Assembly: GCF_019399895.1 (NCBI RefSeq)
Contig: NC_091864.1
Span: 5,434,001-5,498,000 of the forward strand
DNA length: 64,000 nt
Origin: Cardiocondyla obscurior
Taxonomy: Eukaryota; Arthropoda; Insecta; Hymenoptera; Formicidae
Direction: 5' to 3'
Both the position numbers and the translations under genes were made by a program. Below, in pieces: positions 26,441 through 37,329 of the stretch. Every line of letters begins with the position of its first letter. Position 1 is the stretch's first letter. The notes under the pieces are model-generated. The model was given only the letters and a program-made list of their open reading frames with translations, was not told the origin of the DNA and did no database searches.

Positions 26441-26924
26441 CTATCGTGAGATTGAGATCGAAAGAAAGCAGGCAGCCGAGGGACCGTCCGTGTGTGATTT
26501 AATCTCATGGATGAATCCTGAATATATCCGTGCTGCCGAATGGAAAGCGAGCCGTCGAACCGGACGGTATTTCGCGTATAACACTGGAAAGAGTTTTTCC
26601 CTGATAACGACGCGCCGTGATACGATATCCTCTCGTTGCCGCGAAAAGGTAAACAGGATAGAAAATGTGCCGACTACTGAGGCGCGCGCGCAATCTCGCC
26701 AGCGACAGGTTGAATGCACGAGAAAGAATTTATCTTGGAACTCGTTCCTACGGGCGATCACTCCGCCAGATCGTGCTTTATTATCCCCAAATTGCTTTAG
26801 AAACGGAAAACTCTTCGAGTCGAAAATCGTCCCTGAATTTCGCGAACGTGTAATTTCAGAGAGAAATATTCGCAAGAAGGTTTTTATAGAATCGTTTCCC
26901 CTCTCGTCGTGTAATAAACGATGA
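26441..26924. other. antiparallel 144-codon open frames, coding doubtful
   Basis: A 144-codon frame on the plus strand (26490-26924, first ATG at codon 8) and another 144-codon frame on the minus strand (26441-26875) overlap over almost their full length. The plus product has ordinary composition, beginning MNPEYIRAAEWKASRRTGRY, but no domain I recognise. At most one could be real, and both may be chance. No promoter, splice pair or polyadenylation context favours either. Confidence 0.15.
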
Positions 26925-28744
26925 AGATAAAATATTGGTAATTTTCTTTTTTTTTTTTATTATTAAATATTTTTCGATATTAGAATTTTCTTAATATTAT
27001 TTTCTATCAATTACGTTTATATATGTATAAAAGTGCAAGTGCCTGCTGTTAGATAAGGTCGCAATGAATGTTAGCGAAAACGCGAGTCTAAGATTATCCC
27101 GGTAACGCGGACAATCGATATTAGGGACGATAATAGAACATTGACGTAATGCGTTGCAGTACCTATTTTAGATTCAAGCAGTCTCGTCATGCGAGATAGT
27201 CTAATATTTTTAAACGCGGCGTTGATTTGCAGAAGGTTCTTCCTCGAAATTGGCGCCGAAAACTAACTGTTCAAATATTTCTAAAAGAGACGGTATTAAC
27301 CGCGCGCCATAATTGATAGTATTAAAAGCTGAATTTCGGGAACCAGTCGACAGCGGCGTAGAAATGTTGATCTTTATAATCGGGATATTAAAGTTGATGA
27401 CGCGACGATTCGCGCCGGGTAAATTATCAATCGATTATCGTTTGGCCGGGGTCAAAATCTAACGGGTGAGTGAACGCGAAATAGAATCGCACGCGGAGTT
27501 TCGCGCGGTCGCGGAAGTTACGGAATATTTATGAAAAATATTCACGAGCAGCGAGAGGAAAGTGAATAATTCCCAGGAGCGGAGAAGTAGTTCGGGCGGT
27601 CGGCGTTTCTTGCTTCCTCGACGGTGGAAAGTCGGCGCCGCACGTCCCGACGCACTCCTGCCACCTCAGGACTACGAATGTACATGTATTTCAATATATT
27701 ATAACGTACCGCAAAGCGAAACGCAATTATCCCTTCCGATCCGCAATTATGCCGTCTCTCTTTTTACTCTTTAACACGATCTGCTTATTCACGTCTGTAT
27801 CTCTCGCGCCGCGACACACGGCGAGCAAAAATCGCCGTGATTAATGCACCTACTGTATTTAAATGCCACTGTAGGCCGCACGATATTGTGTTAATATACC
27901 TGTAAGCAGTATTAATATTTCTAATCCATACTGATTGTCCATATGTGTACATTTGGTGTTCTGATGCATAAAATATCGCAGTCATCGGTTTCAATATTAA
28001 CCGAAGTAATTTATCCATCAAAATATTTAATATTGATAACAGTACCACAAATAAAAAAAAAAAAAAAAAATTTTTACATTGTTTTTTGCATCATAAATAA
28101 AGTACTTTGATGAAACGTGAAATTTTTTTTCCTCCATTTATAAAATACGGGAATGGCGATTAACGTGGGAATCAGGGTATTGATGCGCGGTTATTTCGCG
28201 TCTTGTTTCTAGAAAAATAAAATCGAGTCCTGTATGAGCGACGATTGCAAATGTAATCTTAAAGTACGTGCGAATATTTTCCATCATAAAAACGCGTTTG
28301 TCACGGCGGTGACGTATAATTACATACCGAACGATGGTGAAATCTTTTTGCCAATAGATTCGCGGCAAACAGCTGAAGATATTGTTCAATAGCGATGCAA
28401 ACAATCGCGGCCTAACGTTATTGCATCACGTTGGTCCCCGGGGCATTAAACACATAATGAGCACTTGTTGCTTATGCAATTGGCACAGGTAATTTACTCG
28501 AGTGCGACGTCCGGTATTGTTCTTCGGTACGCGGCGGGTTCGTTAACGAGCCGGCCGGATCGCTACTACGTAATAACAATTTATTACTCCTGGCGTCTCG
28601 TTATCGTCCAGGCCGGTGGAAATGGATGATGGAAAAAATACCAAAGAAATGGGAAACTCGAGCAGGAAGGATGGTCGTCGACGACGGGGTCTCAAGGATG
28701 ATACGACAATTAATTGCTGCACACACGTGCGTTGCTGTTACTTT

Positions 28745-28855
28745 ATCACGGCATAAAGAGGGAAAAGGAAAGATGGGACTCGTCGATTACGCGAATAAGA
28801 AGACAGATAAAGAGAGAGAAGAGGAGAGAGAGAAGAGCGAAAGAGATAAAAGTTG
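28745..28855. repeat. purine-rich tract
   Basis: About 110 bp of A/G-rich plus-strand sequence including GAGAGAGAAGAGGAGAGAGA. A Lys/Glu/Arg-rich frame here (28626-28856) is a product of this composition rather than a gene. Confidence 0.7.
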
Positions 28856-29242
28856 ACGTCATTTATCGGACGGATAAAAGGCAGATCGGTACGTGGCGTT
28901 ATCGGGTGCTCGCATAGTATATACAATGTACATATATTCGAAAACCGAGCTCGCACCCCCTCCCCCTGTTCCCGTCCTCGCTATCTCCCACCGAGCATTA
29001 CATAGAACTCCATCAGTAGGGATTAATCCCGCCAGTAGGCCGGATTAAAAATTACGCCCGGATTACGGAGCGCGAAAGGATTTTTGTCATATCTGCTAAT
29101 GAATCGACGGCCCACATTTTAGAATTATCGCAACTCGCGCGCGTCCGGGCATAGGACACCAAAATCCGGCCGCGGTGAGTTGCCGACGCCAGTTTCCATT
29201 CCGCATTTTTTATTTTCTACGGGCTTGTTTCAAAAAGCACCC

Positions 29243-29280
29243 CTTTTTTTTTTCTCTCTCTCTCTGTCTCTCTTTCTCCC
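29243..29280. repeat. T-run plus (CT)n microsatellite
   Basis: A T-run passing into CTCTCTCTCTCTGTCTC. Simple sequence. Confidence 0.9.
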
Positions 29281-30999
29281 GCCGCTAACGTCATACCGGC
29301 AGAAATGATATGGGTAATCAGATTATGCGGGTTTGGTATTAACATATTAAATTGCGTGCAAAGGCGTGCGCACATTAATTAATCCTCTTAACAAAAATGT
29401 GCGTTATTAATGGTTCGATAACTATTTTTTTATACAAAATAATCTTCATTATCTCCGCAAATAGTGACGTAATATTATTCCGTAACGTAAAATATAAAAA
29501 TGAAATGCTAATGCCACATGCATGGAAATACGAAGTATATACAGCGCTGAATTTTCTGCTATTTCTTTTCTTTCCCACTTTGTTTTTTTCCATATTTTTG
29601 CAATTTTACTAGCCCACAGTTGTTAGCATAAGAACAAAATATATTTTGTAAATAGAAGTATAAAAATGTATAAACCGTATACATAGACAATAAATAAGGT
29701 TTTACGTCCTTTTAATTTTTCGATTATTTTAATTATTACTGCTTGGTTTCGTTTTATTATCTCAACTATTTCCTAGCTCCTTGCAACAGTATAATTTTTT
29801 TTTTTTTTCTAAAATAAAAATAACTTTAGATATAAATTAATTTTAATAATTGCTACATACGCTTTCAGCCGATTTAGAGCAGCTAAAATTTCAAGTTATT
29901 AATATCTCTTGCGGTACTCTATAATGGCACCTACTGCTGTTGCGTCATCAATACGTACTTTATCACACTGGCGGAAAATAGATAATAAACTGAACGAGAA
30001 TTACAACACGATCCGCGTCGCGGAGATAAATCGAGCATTCTGCGACGACGACAGTTGGCTAAGGCTTGACTTCGCGAAAACCGACTGAGTTTACGGCGCA
30101 AACATGCATGCCGAGTTTTATCATAGAGATTTCCCCTTTTTGCATGATAAGAACCCGAGATTTCAGTAAATATCTCGGAACGCTCGGAACAGAAAATACA
30201 GTTGTGTTTAATAGTATACTAGTGAAACGTAATATGATAGAAAAATATACATGATGCAGTACATATGCATCGGTAAGTGGGGACTTTTTGTTCGCAGAAC
30301 GATTTTGTACACACTCGACGTTTTGTCGAGTTATCGCGTATTGACGACACAAATCGAATTTCGTCGCGATGACATTTAGTCGCGATTTTCTACAAAATTT
30401 ATCTCGCCCAGTAGTATTGCTTTATCGCTGGCTGAACATCAACTGATTTTTTTTTTTGCGAGCGCTTTCCACCGCGTTAAAAAGATCGCTTCACGCTGAA
30501 AAAAGTGAGGTCGCGCATTATTTTGTCCATTTTAATAACGGTATTATGATAAGTAACGAACACACGTCCGCGGAACTGTACATTCGCATATCGTAAAAAG
30601 AACAGAACAATATAAAGTTCACGTTTATTAAGTTTCATATGAATAACGTCACGTGAGAGCATATTCACGTTTAATCAAACATGGTAGCGAAGCATACATA
30701 TGTTCCATTATCGTTCGTACAATTATCGGAAAAGTCTTGTGTATTCAGTCTAAATTATTACGAGGAGGATTTGTTTTCAATACAAAGCTGGACTTACATA
30801 ATGGAAATAAATTTTATACAGTCGGTATTCCTCGCGATGTATATTGCGGTCAGCGATCTCTGATTGATTAATCAACATCAATGTACATTTCAAAATTATA
30901 TTCGATATTCAAGAATAATTAAGCATTTACATAATAATCTGTAATATATGCGTAAAATTATTAATCCTTCGCGCGTAATTGGTTTACTAGTGTAAAGAT

Positions 31000-33900
31000 T
31001 ACAATAACCGTCATTAGCACGTGTTTACTATCGGTATTATTCGGTAAGCGACGGTTCTCCACGGTGTAAGTCGCGTAGTTCGGCCAGCGATCGAAATCAA
31101 ATAAGAACTAAACGGACATTCGAACGAATACAGACACAGAGGATAACATCTAGATCGTCCGTACCCTCTAAGCTCGCCGACCTGTAAGTCCGGTGCTTTC
31201 AAGCCTTCCAAGCATTTCTCCTCCCCGAGTGGGATCCTCGAAACGAGTATCGGAGAAGATAAAAAAAGAAAGAAAAAAAAAGAAGGAAAGATCTGCCCAT
31301 CGACCAGCGCCACGTCCAACGTGGCAATACGACAGTATAGGACGGCGCAACAGCGGCAAGAAGCTAAAAAACTATCTCCTCACTGACGAACGAACGGACG
31401 GACATTTTTGCCTTTTGGCCATGTTCCCGACGCGCTTTCACGGTTATTGTTCCCCGCCTCCCTCACCGGCTTGTTATTATCGTCTTCTTGCCGTCGCCTC
31501 GCTCTTTGCTCCTTCAGTCCGCGCGCCACGTGGCGAGACCGGAAATTCCGTCCCTCGCGCAGAACCACCCCCATTCATCCACCGACGGCGCAACAACGAC
31601 TTGCCTCGGGCATGACTGCGCTTTTAATCTGGACCAGGAAAAATCACCGTGGTTTCCTGCGCGTCCATCCGCGACGCCCTGATTTTTTTTTAAATATTTT
31701 TTTTTTGTCTCTTCGTCGGGAGAGCATCTCTCGCGCTTCAAACGTTCCAACCTTCCCGTTTTGCAAATTCTTCCCTCTCGCAGCTTCTCAGACATTCCGC
31801 TGATTTATTTCACGACGAATTAAGTGATAGATTACCGAGGTAAAATGATAAAACGCCAAAAAATACAGCTTACAACGCATTTGTCGCGAAATAAAGACGT
31901 CAACGAGTTTTTGAAAATGCTTCGTTGCAATACAATACGCATCGCCAAACTCATGCAAATTCTAACGTTTTTTAATACATGCATTTTTTTATGTCCGACG
32001 TATAAGTCGCGAGGAAAATTCAGTTAGGTTTATCATTATTCACGCATTGGCTCGGGATAAATCCGCAAGAAATACACCCGCGAATAAACGTTTATATCAT
32101 ACAGGATATGGTGGATTTTATCAAGTTCCTCTTATTTCATAATGCGATATGAGATGCGCGAGGGATGCACGAGCGCGATATTAGGATTCCAGTGATGCGC
32201 GCGGAGAAGTACGCTGGTACTGGGAATTTATATTGATTGATGCTCATCGCCGTTGCACCACCATAATCGATAACCGTGCGGACGTTACGCGAGCGGGGCG
32301 ATTTTTGTTTCCCCCGTTTACGTGAGTTTTCGCGAAAAGCTTTCGCGCGGTTTATGGTTAAAATCGCGCCATCCATTAATTTTCTTACAAAGAAGAAGAG
32401 GCATTGTGCACGTACTCCTGAGGTCAGAAGGCCAACGACCGCTAAAAACGGTTGCGTGGCCATGAGATTATGATACATCGCTATTGTTTTTGATTATTTA
32501 TTCATGCAAACGTTGCGCTCAAACGTTTTACCGTAATGCAGCGCGCGAGCGATCAAATCTTTTCGCGGTGAGCAATTATTTAATAATCTGATTTACAATT
32601 GCTCACGCGTTCGCGATAAATTCCACGTTGCGTCCTACGTTTTAATTGTAACCGTGAGAGTCGTTGCATTATTCACGGTAGGCGGTGTACAATTTTATTC
32701 ACGTCGCCAAGCTGCTGCGATATTACCGCGGGCGCGAGAACTCCCGAATACCGCGGCATCGAGATGAATATTGTCACACATGCTTCCCATTATGTAAGAA
32801 CAGCAATGTACTTTCTTTATGCCCGCGAATTTTATAGCCGTCAGAGAATCTGGGTTAAGCAGCCCCAGTCAAGATGAATTTACGGCGATAATATCGTGGA
32901 AAAATCACATTTTACTCGTGAACAGCACACGGAGAGGATGAATCTTTGTTATTACTCCTTATCGATCAACGTATCCTCTCTTTTCCCTCGAAAAGGTTCG
33001 ATTTCTCAAACAAACCTCAATTCATTACTAAATAATTCCGTAGTTAAAAAAAAAATAAAACAAAATAACAAACTTTAGAAAAAAAAAAAAAAAATTAATA
33101 AGTGAATAAAAAACTCTTAAAACGCGAGTCGATATATTTTCAATGTCTAATACGGGCAATAATGATTGCTAAAGCGGTGTCGGAAATATACACGTACGTA
33201 CATACCGTGTTACTTAGTCTGGAAGATGCGTGGTACGATAGCGAAATTACCATAATGCGATTAGGCGAAGTCGAGCGAATGTGCATACTATCAAGAGTTA
33301 GAGAAGATCGAACGGCGGAGCAGAGACAGCGCAAGCGAGGGGAAACCGAGAGAGAATGAACGTCGAGTATTGGAGAGAGGGCGAAAAGGAGAATAAAGGT
33401 GTAATAAAGTATCCCACGGCCGACGTAAAGAGCGACCGTAAAATGCACCAAGTGCCGTGCCTGTAACGGCGTACGAGTTTACTTTCTATCCTTTTTCCCG
33501 CCGATCCTTTTCCGGCCCCGTGGATGAGCTTCGATCGCGAGGTAAAGTCTCTCTGTCGATTGTAGGATTCCGCTGAATTAAAAGTAGCTGCCGATAACGG
33601 ACAAATGCGTATCGCGGCCACGCCACGCGCGTCGACTTTGTGATTGGAAATAATTCGGAGCCCGGGCATGCACGCGCTTTAAACATTTATCCACGGGATC
33701 AATAACCTTTTAAACACTCGCACACAGATCAATCTTTGAAAAGCACTACCCAGCTCTGATAAATGTTTGAAAGCGGGATATTTATATCAAACGCGCACGG
33801 CGGTTTCAGTAATTGCATTATTAAAACCACCACCCGACGTTATGGTTGTTAATGCTTTTTACATTTATTTTTCAAAAAAAGTTGTCTCGCGTCGTTGCAT

Positions 33901-34550
33901 GCCAATATTGTAAAACATTTAAATAAATATTCATTAATTTTGTATGTGTTAGTCATGAGAAAAGAGGGTAACTGATACACGTAACATATTGTTAATGGTT
34001 GCATCAAACATTTAACGATTATTGCAAGTAAACTATATATTATATATGTATATGAGATAAGGGAAGCGAGAGAGAGAGAGAGAGAGAGAGAGAAAGAATG
34101 TTAGTTAATTTTTACGCCTTTTTCTCTTCTACCTTCCTCTAAATATTTTTCTGAAGGAGGACTGAAATGAGATAGCCAAGAGATCTCGAGGGTCGAATAT
34201 ACATCCCCCTCTAATTGCCATGGCGTAATTAGCTCGGTACCCAACTACCGTGGAATAATTTATCAGAGTTGTTATTAAGTCTCGACCAAACCGTTACGAA
34301 GAAAAATCATCTAGAATTATACCGCCGCAATCTTTCTTATCTGAACATCGATTTAAAGACGCGCTGTACCATAAATTTTCTTTATTCCGCCAGGCTTTAA
34401 ATTGTGGCTACTCACTATACATATAAGCTTTATTCTTATACAAAATTTCGTTTCCTGTCTTAAAAAAAAGAACACCCATCTTTATCCAAAATTTTTAATT
34501 TTAATTTGCGAACATCCTAACCAATGAGAGAGACAAAATATTTTTGTGAA
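31000..34550. other. mostly non-coding block
   Basis: CpG- and pyrimidine-rich at 31.1-31.8 kb, where up to four overlapping frames are open on both strands, then AT-rich to 34.5 kb. No supported splice pair or RNA gene was found. Confidence 0.55.
34067..34096. repeat. (GA)n microsatellite
   Basis: About 14 uninterrupted GA dinucleotides. Simple sequence near the left edge of the 34.5-37.6 kb repeat complex. Confidence 0.95.
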
Positions 34551-34587
34551 TAAAAAGACTTACAAAACGAATTATCAAGTTAAACGC

Positions 34588-34732
34588 ATTACGCAGATTA
34601 TTTTCCGTCGATATTATTTTATGCTTTCATACTATTATTTTATTTAAAATTATAATTGTTGTTTCATTGTACAATATGTACAATTTCCTACAACCCTGAC
34701 ATTGGAACAATTATTAAAAAAAACCATGCGAC
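34588..34732. repeat. 145-bp direct repeat, left copy
   Basis: This segment is similar by eye (roughly 80-85%) to 37109-37253, in the same orientation at an offset of exactly 2,521 bp. Shared landmarks include ATTTTCCGTCGATATT, ACAATTTCCTAC and AAAAAACCATGCGAC. On the minus strand it begins immediately inside the donor of the 41-bp exon candidate. Weaker similarity continues outward on the exon side. The ends lack TG...CA termini, so I favour a local segmental duplication over LTRs. Confidence 0.85.
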
Positions 34733-34736
34733 TCAC

Positions 34737-34777
34737 CGGTCGATGCGCAGCAGCGGAGTTAAATATCTGCTACAATC
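34737..34777 (-). CDS. candidate 41-bp internal exon, minus-strand locus
   Basis: On the minus strand an excellent acceptor (T8 ATGTTACAG) is followed by 41 bases and a strong donor (CG/GTGAGT). Only one of three frames is open; it reads DCSRYLTPLLRID from phase 0 and leaves two bases. The preceding candidate exon (34945-35061) can end in phase 0, which is compatible. A homologous acceptor (TTTGTTTGTAACAG) sits at the matching place in the right-hand duplicate near 37264, where the exon body and donor are absent. No protein family is recognised. Confidence 0.3.
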
Positions 34778-34944
34778 CTGTAACATAAAAAAAATGTTTT
34801 ATTGTAGAGATGCTGTAAAAAATTTCAACTATTAAAAAAAAATTATATACCGTTCTGATTAATTTATTAATTAAATAATTAAATTTCTTTAATTCTTAAA
34901 ACGACCAAACTATTCGTTTTATGTAAAGAGATAGTGATATTTAC

Positions 34945-35061
34945 CACAAGGTTGCTCCGCCGATGTATGATGTCCTTCCTGGACCTGCTCCTCCTCTCAG
35001 AATGGAATGTGTCGAGCCATCCTTCCACTGGACCACTCGCGAAATGCGCGACCGGGTGAAT
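34945..35061 (-). CDS. candidate exon upstream of the 41-bp exon (5' edge unknown)
   Basis: The minus strand is open for 39 codons up to a donor (CTTGTG/GTAAAT). In phase 0 it ends DIIHRRSNLV and would join in frame to DCSRYLTPLLRID across a 167-bp intron. In another frame it reads VVQWKDGSTHSILRGGAG and would terminate soon after the splice. The 5' boundary is unresolved because no good acceptor lies between the in-frame stop at 35062-35064 and this segment. The plus strand carries a competing 38-codon ATG frame at 34963-35079 (MYDVLPGPAPPLRMECVEPS...). Strand choice rests only on the splice sites. Confidence 0.25.
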
Positions 35062-35156
35062 TTACTACGCGAGAACTAGTTTAACACAGTATTTCGCACG
35101 ATACTACAAGACACTCGCGTAAAAAACCGACGAACCGACTGCGGTTCGTTTATTAA

Positions 35157-35215
35157 TTATCGGCGACGAAAGAACGTTCGAGCACGAATCACATAGTCCT
35201 CTGGATCCTCCTTAT
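35157..35215 (-). CDS. candidate 3' terminal exon, minus-strand locus
   Basis: A convincing acceptor on the minus strand (CTCTTGCTCTCGTTTCAG) leads into 59 bases that read, after two carry-over bases, KEDPEDYVIRARTFFRRR and then a TAA stop. This looks like a basic C-terminal tail. It needs a preceding exon that leaves one base, and none of the donors in the 383-bp units provides that in an open frame. The locus therefore may be decayed, or this exon may belong to an untranslated transcript. Confidence 0.25.
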
Positions 35216-35481
35216 CTGAAACGAGAGCAAGAGATATGCACTGTTAATAAGAAATCAAATATCAATATGCAATAGAAATGCGTTTAAATTAAAGTATTTT
35301 TCCATTATACACGAAGCGACATCTAAAACACTGTGTGAGTCACGACGCCGCGCCGTGTACCGACCTTTGCTCGCCCGCTACGCAGCGACAACGCAGCATG
35401 CGAAAAAAATTCCATGCCCGGCAGAAACAGAAACGTGCTAGCAGCGTAGGAATTAATCGTCGATCAGCTCGCATGGAGCTC

Positions 35482-35864
35482 GATCGACGTAGACTTGAAT
35501 CGAATATTCTACGGATAGGTTAGGCGAACGGCCCTCTAACAAGTACATATAATTTACGGGATAAATGGGGATACAACTTACTTGAAAAGACGGAGAAGTA
35601 ATGTTAGGTGCTCTCTGCATAGAGAGCTTGAATGGGGAAAGATAATTTTCGCCCGGAGTTGCGTCTTTGTCCGCCAAAAACGTGTAGATCTTTCGACGTC
35701 CTTCCACAGACGCTTCCAGTTCGACAGCCAGCGAGGGAACTAGGAACGATGGTCGTGCAGGCAGACACGTACGCCGGTCTCTGTTAGCCGAGCCCGCCCG
35801 ACCACTCTCGACCATCTCCGATCTTTGTTCGCATATCTCACCTTGCAGTCTCGATATACCTCAC
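35482..35864. repeat. 383-bp tandem repeat, unit 1
   Basis: First of three head-to-tail units, each starting GATCGACGTAGACTTGAATC. It is about 95% identical to unit 2 by eye, with no insertions or deletions. It carries CAA/GTAAGT on the minus strand. A minus-strand frame open across units 2 and 3 has a TAG here. Confidence 0.95.
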
Positions 35865-36247
35865 GATCGACGTAGACTTGAATCAAATATTCTAAGGTTA
35901 GATTAGACGAACGGCCCCCGAACAAGGGCATATAATTCACGGAATAAATGGGGATACAACTTACTTGAAAAGACGGAGAAGTAATGTTAGGTGCTCTCCG
36001 TATAGAGAGCTTGAATGGGGGAAGGTAATTTTCGCCCGGAGTTGCGTCTTCGTCCGCCAAAAACGTGTAGATCTTTCGACGTCCTTCCACAGATGCTTCC
36101 AGTTCGACAGCCAGCGAGGGAACTGGGAACGATGGTCGTGCAGGCAGACACGTACGCCGGTCTCTGTTAGCCGAGCCCGCCCGACCACTCTCGACCATCT
36201 CCGATCTTCGTTCGCATATCTCACCTTGGAGTCTCGATATACCTCAC
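35865..36247. repeat. 383-bp tandem repeat, unit 2
   Basis: Middle unit, about 95% identical to unit 1 and about 94% to unit 3 by eye, same length. It keeps the minus-strand CAA/GTAAGT site. Because 383 is not divisible by three, a frame entering from this unit changes register on crossing to the next. Confidence 0.95.
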
Positions 36248-36630
36248 GATCGACGTAGACTTGAATCAAATATTCTAAGGTTAGATTAGACGAACGGCCC
36301 ACTAACAAGGGCATATAATTCACGGAATAAATGGGGATACAACGTACTTAAAAGAACGGGGAAGTGATGTTAGATACTCTCCGCATAGAGAGCTTGAATG
36401 GGGGAAGGTAATTTTCGCCCGGAGTTGCGTCTTTGTCCGCCAAAAACGTGTAGATCTTTCGACGTCCTTCCACAGATGCTTCCAGTTCGACAGCCGGCGA
36501 GGGAACTGGGAACGATGGTCGTGCAAGCAGACACGTACGCCGGTCTCTGTTAGCCGAGCGCGCTCGACCACTCCCGACCATCTCCGATCTTTGTTCGCGT
36601 ATCTGGCCTTAGCGTCTCGGTATACCTCAC
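36248..36630. repeat. 383-bp tandem repeat, unit 3
   Basis: Most distal unit. The donor seen in the other units has changed to GTACGT. A pyrimidine-rich acceptor (TTTTTAATTCTTTTAG) adjoins the unit edge, opening a minus-strand exon at 36635 with a 104-codon frame (36320-36634, starting MREVYRDAKARYANKDRRWS). Substitutions among units fall on all codon positions of the open frames, which gives no sign of protein-level constraint. Confidence 0.95.
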
Positions 36631-36654
36631 GCATTCTAAAAGAATTAAAAACAG

Positions 36655-36686
36655 AATATTATGCCGAACATTATGCCGAATATTAT
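36655..36686. repeat. 12-bp tandem repeat (2.7 copies)
   Basis: AATATTATGCCG, AACATTATGCCG, then AATATTAT. A short slippage-type repeat just outside unit 3. Confidence 0.9.
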
Positions 36687-37108
36687 TTTTAATATATCAC
36701 GAATTTTTAAGCGGCGAATACGTTGTGGTACTTATTAATTATATTAACTTGTTCTTTATACGATCCGTGGTTTCTGATTAAACATTATTTAATGTAAAAC
36801 AGTTTTTTTAGTGAATAAAAAGCAAGATTAAATAACGCGCGTGCTTTGAAGTGTCTAGCATATTAACAAATGTATAATGAATAATAAAAAGAAAATGACA
36901 TATTCGACGTCAATCGTCAAGTGATTATTTATAGAAAAATCATTGAGCCCTTTTAATAATTTGCAGAAGCTATAAGTAATAAGCGGATAATGTTCGATTG
37001 ATAACACGGAATCCTATCGAAACTTCCTAATATTCAACTTAAGCAAGTAATGACGTAACATTATCTAGTGACGTTTATCGACTTACAACCCAATGTAAGT
37101 ACGCGTAT

Positions 37109-37253
37109 ATTACACAAATCATTTTCCGTCGATATTATTTTATGCTTTTATATTATTATTTTATATAAAATTATAATTTTTATTTTATTGTACGTTTTAT
37201 ACAATTTCCTACGACCATGATATTGGCACGTATTATAAAAAAAACCATGCGAC
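37109..37253. repeat. 145-bp direct repeat, right copy
   Basis: Partner of 34588-34732. On its upstream side (minus strand) a homologous acceptor is present at 37264, but the 41-bp exon and its GTGAGT donor are replaced by about ten AT-rich bases. This shows either exon loss here or exon gain in the left copy. Confidence 0.85.
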
Positions 37254-37329
37254 AATTATATAACTGTTACAAACAAATATAAAAATTAAATTGTAGAGAT
37301 TAAAATAATATTTGTTGTCAAAAAAAAAA

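Larger units (their letters stand above)
26925..31000. other. largely non-coding block
   Basis: AT-rich with CpG-rich islands near 27.4-27.7 and 28.5-29.2 kb. A TATAAAAG motif at 27024 stands 40 bp before an ATG at 27064 whose frame closes after 13 codons. A CG/GTAAGTGG donor-like site lies at 30273 downstream of a 62-codon frame (30066-30254) that ends before it. None of these makes a consistent gene. Confidence 0.5.

Noticed and set aside
27024..27105. TATAAAAG plus ATG (MNVSENASLRLSR)
   Set aside because: The frame stops after 13 codons and the only donor-like site (GTAACG) is weak.
34963..35079. 38-codon plus-strand ATG frame (MYDVLPGPAPPLRMECVEPS...)
   Set aside because: Protein-like, but the upstream acceptor lacks a pyrimidine tract, while the minus strand over the same bases ends at a donor that joins in phase to a well-bounded exon. 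Kept as an alternative reading only.
34588..37253. LTR retrotransposon with the 145-bp repeats as LTRs
   Set aside because: Repeats are short, diverged, lack TG...CA ends, and the interior has no gag/pol-like frame, primer-binding site or polypurine tract.
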